Source: Pseudomonas tremae
Lineage (GTDB): Bacteria; Pseudomonadota; Gammaproteobacteria; Pseudomonadales; Pseudomonadaceae
Direction: 5' to 3'
DNA: 64,000 nt
Assembly (NCBI RefSeq): GCF_001401155.1
Contig: NZ_LJRO01000352.1
Span: 62,001 to 126,000 of the forward strand
Positions 57,508 to 64,000 of the stretch are shown here, piece by piece. The number at the start of each line of letters is the position of its first letter. Positions within the stretch are counted from its first letter, which is position 1. The notes below the pieces were generated by a model. That model worked only from the letters and a program-made list of their open reading frames with translations, searched no databases and was not told where the DNA came from. Both the position numbers and the translations under genes were made by a program.

Positions 57508-58923
57508 GTGGAAAATCATTTCAAGTTTCTGACCCTGCCTAAGACATCGGGCGAGGTCGCCAACGTCTTCATTCACGGATACTCGTCAGGCCACGATCTG
57601 GATGACCGGCGCATGCTGGCCAACAGCATCCCCGGCGCCTTGCGTCAGAGCGTGAATATTCTGGCCTTTTGGCCGTCGAGCCATTTCACCCAGATGGACA
57701 ATCGCTCTCGCGGCCTGCTGATGGCTGCCGCTCGTGTGCATCCACTGGCGTGTGCAGCGGCGCTGGCGGGGGACCGTGTCGTGCATTTCGCGCGTATCCG
57801 CAACCGCGCCCGGGACATGGGTAAAGTGCTGCTGGCGCAACTCGATCGCTACCTGTTCGAACATCATCCGGGCGTCAAGCGCGTCAACCTGATCGGTCAT
57901 TCTCTGGGCGGACGCTTGTTGATCAGTGCGCTCAAGCACCTGGAACAGCCTCTTGAGCATGGTCTGGTCGTGGACGACGTGCTGTTGATGGCTGCAGCGG
58001 TGCGCATCGAGCCCGGCGAGGCGCAAGCGCTCAAGCAGAAGATCAGCGGACGGCTGATCAACGCCTATTCCAGCGACGACCATGTGCTGCTGCTCAACCT
58101 GGGCGAGAAAAGCCTGGGGCGCACGCCGGTCGAGCATTTTGAAAACGTGCGCATGCCGGGCTACCGCCACCATCATTACTGGCGACGCTTGCACGAGGTG
58201 CTGATCGCCACCGGGTTTAGCGGCTGCGAAGGGCTGAAAACCGGTGTTGCCGTTTTACCGACAACGACCCGCGACCCGGTCTTGCAAGACACCTGGCTAC
58301 ATGACGTATTGGCGCGCTCGCCGGATTACGTGCTGGACGCGGCGATCAGGCACCTGCGCAGCAGTCGCTGGACCCGTCTCAAGGAAACCGAGGCGAACCG
58401 CACGTACGCCTTCGTGCGTGAGTTTCAGCTGGTTGCCGGGCACTTTCTGATCAATGCTGCCCGACGCAGAGGCGTGCCTTACACGCGAGTGCTGGGCATG
58501 CTGGCGCGGCAATATGGCCTGGACGCTGCATTGCACCAGTGCGCAACGGTCGTTGAAGTGGAAGAACTGCTGCTCGAGACCTTTTTCCGCCACGCGTTCA
58601 ACAATGAACATCCACTGGTGCAAATGCCCCGTGCCAGCGTGGGCGCGATGGGTTGGGAGGTATACGCCGCGCATGTCGATGCCTTGGCCGAGCGCTTGAC
58701 CGTTGCAGCGTTTTTCAAACCCGTGTTGCCTGACACCCGTGCACTGCCTGAAAAAGCGCCTGGTTCGATCAAGGGTTTGCTGGGCGCGATTCGCCAGGCC
58801 CCGGTGCAGCGCCTGCTGACACATTTCGGCACTGCGCTCAGGCCAGGCTATTCGGCGCTGATCCCGACCGTGGCGATCGTTTTCTATGCGCGCGTCACGC
58901 TTGATGACGACGCGCTGATGTAG
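57508..58923 (+). CDS. Alpha/beta hydrolase, DUF726-like
   Basis: A 471-residue protein. VANVFIHGYSSG supplies the oxyanion region and VNLIGHSLGGRLLISAL the nucleophile elbow with Ser; an Asp region near YSSDDHVLLLN and a His cluster MPGYRHHHYWRR follow. The overall plan fits DUF726-like lipase or esterase proteins. C-terminal ~230 residues include a helical part of unknown fold. The GTG start has weak signals. Substrate unknown. Confidence 0.75.
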   Translation: MENHFKFLTLPKTSGEVANVFIHGYSSGHDLDDRRMLANSIPGALRQSVNILAFWPSSHFTQMDNRSRGLLMAAARVHPLACAAALAGDRVVHFARIRNRARDMGKVLLAQLDRYLFEHHPGVKRVNLIGHSLGGRLLISALKHLEQPLEHGLVVDDVLLMAAAVRIEPGEAQALKQKISGRLINAYSSDDHVLLLNLGEKSLGRTPVEHFENVRMPGYRHHHYWRRLHEVLIATGFSGCEGLKTGVAVLPTTTRDPVLQDTWLHDVLARSPDYVLDAAIRHLRSSRWTRLKETEANRTYAFVREFQLVAGHFLINAARRRGVPYTRVLGMLARQYGLDAALHQCATVVEVEELLLETFFRHAFNNEHPLVQMPRASVGAMGWEVYAAHVDALAERLTVAAFFKPVLPDTRALPEKAPGSIKGLLGAIRQAPVQRLLTHFGTALRPGYSALIPTVAIVFYARVTLDDDALM

Positions 58924-58929
58924 CGTGCT

Positions 58930-59973
58930 TCAGGTGGCACGCGCCTCTTCCAGTGCGGCTTCCGACAATTGCTGACGGTGACGGCTGGCGTAGCTCTCGG
59001 CAATCACCGAGCACACGATCAACTGCATCGGGTGATAGATCATGATCGGTAGCAGGATCAGCCCCAGCCCAGGATTGCTGCCGAAGATCAGCGCCGCCAT
59101 CGGCGCACCGGCTGCCAGAGACTTCTTGCTGGCGCAGAACACCGCAGCAACCTTGTCGGCATGATTGAACCTGAGCACCCGCGCAGTGCGTGTGGTCATC
59201 AACAGAATCACGGCCAACAGTAGCGCGGTGCCGATGAAGGCGGTCAGGAGCACGCTGTTGCCCTGGCTTTGCCACATTCCCGAAATCATCGAATTGCAGA
59301 ACGCCGCGTAGACCAGCAACAGGATGACCATCTTGTCGATCAGGTTGGTGTACTTCTTGTGCCGTGCGAAGAGTTTGCCCAGCAGCGGTCGCATCAGCTG
59401 GCCCAGCACCAGCGGCAACAGGAGCATGGCGCACAGGCTCAGCAGGGTGTCACCCAGATCGATACCGCCTGCGCCAGTGCCGACCAGCAGACTCACCAAC
59501 CACGGCGTGATGAAAATCCCGATGACGCTGGACATGCTGGCGTTGAGAATCGCGGCGGGAACGTTGCCGCCCGCACTGCCGGTCAGCGCCACCGAAGACG
59601 AAATGGTCGAAGGCAGGGCGCACAGGTAGAAGAAACCCAGCATCAGCAACGCCGGCACGTGCGAGCCGAGCAGTCTGTCACAGGCCAGCCATATCAGCGG
59701 GAACACCACGAAAGTGAACACCTGGATCATCACGTGCAGTCGCCAGTTGGTCAGGCCTCTTTTGATCTGCTCGCTGGAGAGGTTGACGCCGTGCAGAAAG
59801 AACACCACAAACACGCCGATGTTGATCACATATTCGGCGTGCATGTTGCCGCCGGTAGCCCCGAAACGCGGGAAAAAATAAGCCAGTACCGTGGCCAGAA
59901 CCATGCCCCACAGGAACCAGTCGGTGGCGACGCGCTTGAAGTGTTTGAGTGATTGCATGGCGAACTCGGACAT
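58930..59973 (-). CDS. Bile acid:sodium symporter-family transporter (YfeH type)
   Basis: A 347-residue membrane protein with about nine hydrophobic segments. VFFLHGVNLSSEQIKRG, LPSTISSSVALTGSAGGNVPAAILNASMSSVIGIFITP and VFCASKKSLAAGAPMA match Escherichia YfeH closely. The family includes solute carriers of the SBF/arsenite-like fold; the solute is unknown. ATG 59973 or 59958 could start it. Divergent from an AraC regulator, which may control it. Confidence 0.88.
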   Translation of the reverse strand: MSEFAMQSLKHFKRVATDWFLWGMVLATVLAYFFPRFGATGGNMHAEYVINIGVFVVFFLHGVNLSSEQIKRGLTNWRLHVMIQVFTFVVFPLIWLACDRLLGSHVPALLMLGFFYLCALPSTISSSVALTGSAGGNVPAAILNASMSSVIGIFITPWLVSLLVGTGAGGIDLGDTLLSLCAMLLLPLVLGQLMRPLLGKLFARHKKYTNLIDKMVILLLVYAAFCNSMISGMWQSQGNSVLLTAFIGTALLLAVILLMTTRTARVLRFNHADKVAAVFCASKKSLAAGAPMAALIFGSNPGLGLILLPIMIYHPMQLIVCSVIAESYASRHRQQLSEAALEEARAT

Positions 59974-60043
59974 CTTTTGTCATCAGGGATGCGCGCAGGC
60001 TACTCTGTTGTCCCGCAGCCGTCTTGCGACACAAGGCCATAAT

Positions 60044-60847
60044 ATGCCGACTAACGGACAACCCGATCAGCGTCATCCTGAAGGAGAGCGACAGATACCG
60101 GCGCTGTCCGGTTTGCCGCGTCCGCTGTATGCCCGCGCCGAAAGCCTAAGTGCCGGTTCATGGACGCCGCCTCATCGTCACGACTGGGTGCAGTTTTCCT
60201 ATGCAATCAGCGGCGTCCTGGGGGTGCATACCGCCGAGGGCAGTTTTTTTGCTCCGCCGCAGTGGGGAGTCTGGGTGCCTGCCGGGCTTGAGCATGAGGT
60301 GGTGACCTCCATGCGCGCCGAAATGCGCAGTTTGTACATTCGTAAGGCTGATTCCAGTTGGGCACCGCAGCGCTGTCGGGTTCTGGAGGTCACGCCGCTG
60401 GCCCGCGAGCTGATCAAGAGCTTTTGTCTATTGCCTGCGGACTATCCCGAGCAGGACAGCCATGAGTCACGGCTGGTGCAGGTGCTGCTGGATCAACTGG
60501 CGGGCTTGCCCGAAGTGGGATTCTCACTGCCGTTGCCGCGTCATCCGCGCTTGCTGGGGCTGTGCAACGAATTGATCGAGGAACCCGGCCAGTTGATTAC
60601 CTTGCACGACTGGGCCGATCGTCTGGGGACGTCGGAGAAAACCCTGATGCGCCTGTTTCAGCGTGAAACCGGGTTGAGCTTCCGGGGCTGGCGTCAGCGA
60701 GCACGCTTGCTGTCTTCGCTTTCTGCACTGGAAGAGGGCGCCAGTGTCACCCGGACCGCGCTGGCCTGCGGCTATGACTCGACATCAGCCTTCATCGCAG
60801 CGTTCAAGGGGTTGTTCGGCTATACACCCGGCGATCTGTTCAAGTGA
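60044..60847 (+). CDS. AraC-family regulator
   Basis: A 267-residue regulator. The N-terminal cupin sensor has PPHRHDWVQFSYAISGVLGVHTAEGSFFAPPQWGVWVPAGLEHEV in parts; the C-terminal two-HTH AraC domain includes LADRLGTSEKTLMRLFQRETGLSFRGWRQRARLL and a CGYDSTSAFIAAFKGLFGYTPGDL signature. Likely controls the divergent YfeH-type transporter. Effector unknown. ATG 60044 chosen because upstream frame overlaps the transporter gene. Confidence 0.9.
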   Translation: MPTNGQPDQRHPEGERQIPALSGLPRPLYARAESLSAGSWTPPHRHDWVQFSYAISGVLGVHTAEGSFFAPPQWGVWVPAGLEHEVVTSMRAEMRSLYIRKADSSWAPQRCRVLEVTPLARELIKSFCLLPADYPEQDSHESRLVQVLLDQLAGLPEVGFSLPLPRHPRLLGLCNELIEEPGQLITLHDWADRLGTSEKTLMRLFQRETGLSFRGWRQRARLLSSLSALEEGASVTRTALACGYDSTSAFIAAFKGLFGYTPGDLFK

Positions 60848-61092
60848 AATCGCATGGCCTGGGCTCACTGAGCCGGGTATATCGTCGTGTTTTTTCTGCC
60901 TTTACATGTTTTGTCCCGGAATATCTTTCTTCTGCCGCGCGGCACGAAAGGTGCTTGAAACCGGGGCATTGAGCGGTTTTTGATTAAAAAACCTTTCAAT
61001 CCAAAGGGCACTACCCCTACTCGCTGGCGGAGGATTGCCGTATAACGGCAACAATCGCGTATCTGGCAACAAAGGACCCACAATAAAAGCTG

Positions 61093-61992
61093 ATGAAAAC
61101 TCCTAAACGCATTGAACCCCTGATCGAAGACGGTCTGGTCGACGAGGTGCTGCGCCCGCTCATGAGTGGTAAAGAGGCAGCTGTTTATGTGGTGCGCTGT
61201 GGCAATGAGCTGCGGTGTGCCAAGGTTTACAAGGAGGCTAACAAACGCAGTTTCCGTCAGGCGGCTGAATATCAGGAAGGCCGCAAGGTACGCAACAGCC
61301 GACAGGCTCGGGCCATGGCCAAGGGCTCGAAGTTCGGGCGCAAGGAAACCGAGGACGCCTGGCAGAACGCCGAAGTGGCTGCACTGTTTCGTCTGGCCAG
61401 TGCTGGCGTCCGGGTGCCCAAACCGTATGACTTCCTTGAAGGCGTACTGCTTATGGAGCTGGTGGCCGACGAATACGGTGATGCCGCCCCGCGTCTGAAC
61501 GACGTGGTACTGGAGCCGGATCAGGCGCGCGAGTATCACGCCTTCCTGATCGAACAGATCGTGCTGATGCTGTGCGCCGGTCTGGTGCACGGTGACCTTT
61601 CCGAGTTCAACGTTTTGCTGGCGCCATCCGGTCCGGTGATCATCGACTTGCCGCAAGCGGTCGATGCAGCGGGAAACAACCATGCGTTCAGCATGCTGGA
61701 GCGTGACGTCGGCAACATGGCGTTGTACTTCGGCCGCTTTGCGCCTGAGCTGCGCAAGACCAGGTTCGCCAAGGAAATGTGGTCGTATTACGAGGCTGGC
61801 ACCTTGTCGCCAGCCACGGTGCTGACCGGCGAGTTCGACGAGCCGGAGGACGAAGCCGATGTCGGTGGCGTACTGCGCGAAATCGAAGCAGCCCGTCTCG
61901 ACGAAGCCCGCCGTCAGGCAGCCCGTGCTGCAGATGATGAGCCGCCGGGTAAATCCGCCGAGGAACCACCACCGCCGTGGATGCAGCACTGA
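61093..61992 (+). CDS. RIO1-like serine protein kinase (PA4780 family)
   Basis: A 299-residue kinase of the RIO type. LMSGKEAAVYVVRCGNELRCAKVYKEANKRSFR has the nucleotide loop and Lys; the catalytic loop is HGDLSEFNVLLAPSG and the metal loop IIDLPQAVDA. Overall matches PA4780-type RIO1 kinases of pseudomonads. Substrates unknown. The gene ends with a Pro-rich tail EEPPPPWMQH. Monocistronic. Confidence 0.88.
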   Translation: MKTPKRIEPLIEDGLVDEVLRPLMSGKEAAVYVVRCGNELRCAKVYKEANKRSFRQAAEYQEGRKVRNSRQARAMAKGSKFGRKETEDAWQNAEVAALFRLASAGVRVPKPYDFLEGVLLMELVADEYGDAAPRLNDVVLEPDQAREYHAFLIEQIVLMLCAGLVHGDLSEFNVLLAPSGPVIIDLPQAVDAAGNNHAFSMLERDVGNMALYFGRFAPELRKTRFAKEMWSYYEAGTLSPATVLTGEFDEPEDEADVGGVLREIEAARLDEARRQAARAADDEPPGKSAEEPPPPWMQH

Positions 61993-62010
61993 CCTTTCCC
62001 GTGTCTATCG

Positions 62011-62056
62011 TGCCAATGCCCCGCGTTGGCATGCAGTTCGTGACGCTCTGCGTGAC
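62011..62056. repeat. REP-like palindromes downstream of the RIO1-like gene
   Basis: tgccaatgccccgcgttggca (62011-62031) and gtgacgctctgcgtgac (62040-62056). Nearly the same as the units at 50869 and 57126. Confidence 0.7.
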
Positions 62057-62151
62057 AAATATTCAGACTGGAGGCACAGCAAGCGTAATCGGGCACAAGG
62101 CGCTGAATAGCGCTTGCATCTTTACGGCCTAAAGCAGGCGTTAGTGCTGAT

Positions 62152-62199
62152 GTGCGACGCGAAGCGTCACGAGCCGCATTCCCACGCGGAGCGTGGGGA
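62152..62199. repeat. REP-like palindromes upstream side of cueR end
   Basis: gtgcgacgcgaagcgtcac (62152-62170) and tcccacgcggagcgtgggga (62180-62199); the second is the same unit as at 57099. With 62011-62056 this makes four units in 190 bases. Confidence 0.7.
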
Positions 62200-62261
62200 C
62201 GTCTTGATAACTGCCCGGCTCGCTCCCACGGGAGTGTTGCGAGACCTGTCTTAGGCAGTGT

Positions 62262-62660
62262 CTAGCAACACCCGCCCGACGCCAGGTCCTTGAGGATCGG
62301 GCAGTCGGGTCGGTCGTTGCCCTGGCAGTGTTCAACCAGTTCCTTAAGCGTGTCGCGCAGGCTTGCCAGTTCCTCGATCTTGCGATCAAGGTCGCTGATG
62401 TGTTTTCGAGCCAGCGCCTTGACGTCGGCGCTGGCGCGTTGGCGGTCTTGCCAGAGGGTCAGCAGTTTGCCGACCTCGTCCAGCGAAAAGCCCAGATCCC
62501 TCGAGCGCTTGATGAACGCCAGCGTGTGCAGGTCTTCTGTGCTGTACAGGCGATAACCGCTGTCGCTGCGTTTGGCCGCTTTCAGCAGACCGATGGATTC
62601 GTAGTAACGGATCATCTTTGCGCTCAAGCCGCTGCTTTTTGCAGCCTGGCCGATGTTCAT
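62262..62660 (-). CDS. cueR: Cu(I)-responsive MerR-family regulator CueR
   Basis: A 132-residue regulator. HTH region MNIGQAAKSSGLSAKMIRYYESIGLL, then the dimerisation helix and the metal loop CQGNDRPDCPIL, with two Cys separated by 7 residues as in Cu(I) sensors of the CueR group. The C-terminus has GGCC. It distorts the promoter of copA to activate it. Here its start overlaps the copA stop (ATGA), so it is cotranscribed with its own target, which would give positive feedback. Confidence 0.93.
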   Translation of the reverse strand: MNIGQAAKSSGLSAKMIRYYESIGLLKAAKRSDSGYRLYSTEDLHTLAFIKRSRDLGFSLDEVGKLLTLWQDRQRASADVKALARKHISDLDRKIEELASLRDTLKELVEHCQGNDRPDCPILKDLASGGCC

Positions 62661-64000
62661 GGTTTTTCCTCCAGGTCGCGCGGTTTCCAGGTTTTCAACA
62701 GCAGAGCGTTGCCCACCACGCTGACGCTGGACAAGGCCATTGCCGCGCCCGCCAGCACCGGGTTGAGGTAGCCCAGCGCGGCCAGAGGAATGCCGATCAG
62801 GTTATAGACGAATGCCCAGAACAGGTTCTGGCGGATCTTGGCGTAGGTCCGGCGGCTGATCTCCAGGGCTGCCGGCACCAGGCGCGGATCGCCGCGCATC
62901 AGGGTGATACCTGCGGCATGCATCGCTACATCCGTACCGCCGCCCATCGCAATGCCTACATCAGCCGCCGCCAGCGCCGGTGCGTCGTTGATGCCGTCGC
63001 CGACCATTGCCACCACATGATTGTTTTTCAATTGCGTGACGGTGTCCGCCTTGTCGGCAGGCAGCACCTCGGCATGCACATCATGGATGCCCAGTGCCCT
63101 GGCAACGACTTGCGCGCTGCCGCGGTTATCGCCAGTCAGCAAGTGGCTGGTGATACCGCGCGCGTTCAGCGCTCTGATCGCCTGATCGGTGCCGGGCTTG
63201 AGTGTGTCACCGAAGGCGAACATGCCGATCACCTTATGCTCCGGGGCTGTTTCGATCAGCCAGGAAAGGGTACGCCCTTCGGCTTCCCAGACACGTGCAG
63301 ATTCGGCCAGCTGGCCCATCGGCAGGCCGCTTTCGTCCAGCAGGCGCCGGTTACCCAGCGCCAGCTCACGGCCCTGAACAGTACCGGCTATACCTCGGCC
63401 GCTTAGCGCGCGGCTGTCTTCGACCGGATCGAGTTTGAGTTGCCATTCATGGCAAACGTCCAGCACCGCTTTGGCCAGCGGGTGCTCGCTGCCGCGTTGC
63501 AGGGCGCCTGCCAGTTGCAGCAGGAGTTCTTCGTTGCCCAGCACCGCGCTCATGTTGGTGATGCGTGGTGTGCCCGAGGTCAATGTGCCGGTCTTGTCGA
63601 ACACCACGGCGTCAACGTTGTGGGCACGCTCCAGTACGTCGGCATCCTTGATCAGAATGCCGTAGCGCGCCGCCACGCCGGTGCCAGCCATGATCGCCGT
63701 TGGCGTCGCCAGCCCCAGAGAGCAGGGGCAGGCGATCACCAGCACGGCCACGGCATTGATCAGCGCCACTTCCAGAGAGGCGCCAACCAGCATCCAGCCC
63801 GCCAGCGTAAAGAAAGCGATCACCAGAACAGTCGGCACAAAGACCTGGCTGACTTTGTCCACCAGCTTTTGAATGGGCGCCTTGCCCGACTGCGCTTCTT
63901 CTACCAGGCGAATGATGCGCGCCAGAACCGTCTCAGTGCCGATCGCTGAAGTTCTGATCAGTAGACGGCCCTCACCATTGATGGCGCCGCCCGTGACCTT
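62657..64000 (-). CDS. copA: Copper-translocating P1B-type ATPase CopA, C-terminal part (5' end outside window)
   Basis: The last 447 residues of a larger protein; the N-terminal heavy-metal domains and first membrane helices are beyond the right edge. Visible: CPC in VIACPCSLGLATPTA (copper transit), phosphorylation loop VFDKTGTLTSG, SEHPLAKAV (HP motif), and GDGINDAPALAAADVGIAMG. Final membrane helices include YNLIGIPLAALGYLNP and ALSSVSVVGNALLL. This is a Cu(I) exporter. Stop overlaps cueR. Confidence 0.92.
   Translation of the reverse strand, partial: KVTGGAINGEGRLLIRTSAIGTETVLARIIRLVEEAQSGKAPIQKLVDKVSQVFVPTVLVIAFFTLAGWMLVGASLEVALINAVAVLVIACPCSLGLATPTAIMAGTGVAARYGILIKDADVLERAHNVDAVVFDKTGTLTSGTPRITNMSAVLGNEELLLQLAGALQRGSEHPLAKAVLDVCHEWQLKLDPVEDSRALSGRGIAGTVQGRELALGNRRLLDESGLPMGQLAESARVWEAEGRTLSWLIETAPEHKVIGMFAFGDTLKPGTDQAIRALNARGITSHLLTGDNRGSAQVVARALGIHDVHAEVLPADKADTVTQLKNNHVVAMVGDGINDAPALAAADVGIAMGGGTDVAMHAAGITLMRGDPRLVPAALEISRRTYAKIRQNLFWAFVYNLIGIPLAALGYLNPVLAGAAMALSSVSVVGNALLLKTWKPRDLEEKP

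Noticed and set aside
1..64000. CRISPR array, tRNA, rRNA or prophage
   Set aside because: No regularly spaced repeats, tRNA cloverleaf, rRNA or phage structural genes noted.

Overview
The window looks like a chromosomal segment of a fluorescent Pseudomonas, most likely of the P. syringae group. Supporting this are high-GC coding with Pseudomonas-type codon use and a conserved nrdR-ribD-ribC-ribBA-ribH-nusB-thiL-ribA then dxs-ispA-xseB order. The eutBC-exaC-mpl-ubiX neighbourhood and many short palindromes resembling P. syringae REP sequences (gtgacgctctgcgtcac and cccacgcggagcgtggg types) agree. The species call is inference from gene order and repeats; no alignment was run.

Layout. 1-3.5 kb: tail of a LysR regulator, an ACS-type MFS transporter, an SDR dehydrogenase and a fumarylacetoacetase-fold hydrolase, probably a sugar-acid catabolic operon. 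3.6-9.7 kb: alpha/beta hydrolase, large MscS channel, two nucleotide-sugar type Rossmann proteins and an OmpW porin. 9.8-13.0 kb: an operon of a His-rich periplasmic protein, an ABC ATPase and permease, and a DUF3299 protein, headed by a Zur-like palindrome. 13.3-26.4 kb: housekeeping genes for protein folding, ribonucleotide reductase control, riboflavin, thiamine and isoprenoid synthesis. 26.4-29.7 kb: metC, a lone PD-(D/E)XK (DUF1016) nuclease and the glutathione transferase yghU.

29.9-35.8 kb is the accessory highlight. It holds a polysaccharide-type ABC exporter (Wzm/Wzt-like) followed by a tightly overlapping cassette: two related nucleotidyltransferases, a cytoplasmic GDPD-fold phosphodiesterase, a HAD phosphatase, a cupin and a WavE-family protein. 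No classical glycosyltransferase or initiating enzyme is present. I infer a system that activates, trims, transfers and exports a small phosphorylated substituent of a surface glycan. It is followed by a LexA/CI-like regulator with an unusual catalytic site.

37.2-50.9 kb: ppa, mtfA, a DedA protein, ethanolamine ammonia-lyase (eutBC), exaC aldehyde dehydrogenase, mpl, ubiX, small lipoproteins, a MORN-repeat caspase-like (C13) lipoprotein, a decayed MaoC-type gene, LrgA/LrgB and a Lon-substrate-domain protein. 51-61 kb: two DUF4136 lipoproteins, cmoM, a MazG-like enzyme, a MaoC/FabG/thiolase lipid module, a DUF726-like hydrolase, a YfeH-type transporter and an AraC regulator. 61-64 kb: a RIO1-like kinase, REP-rich spacer, and cueR translationally coupled to the truncated copper ATPase copA.

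No tRNA, rRNA, CRISPR array, insertion sequence or prophage was seen. Left and right edges cut through the LysR gene and copA.
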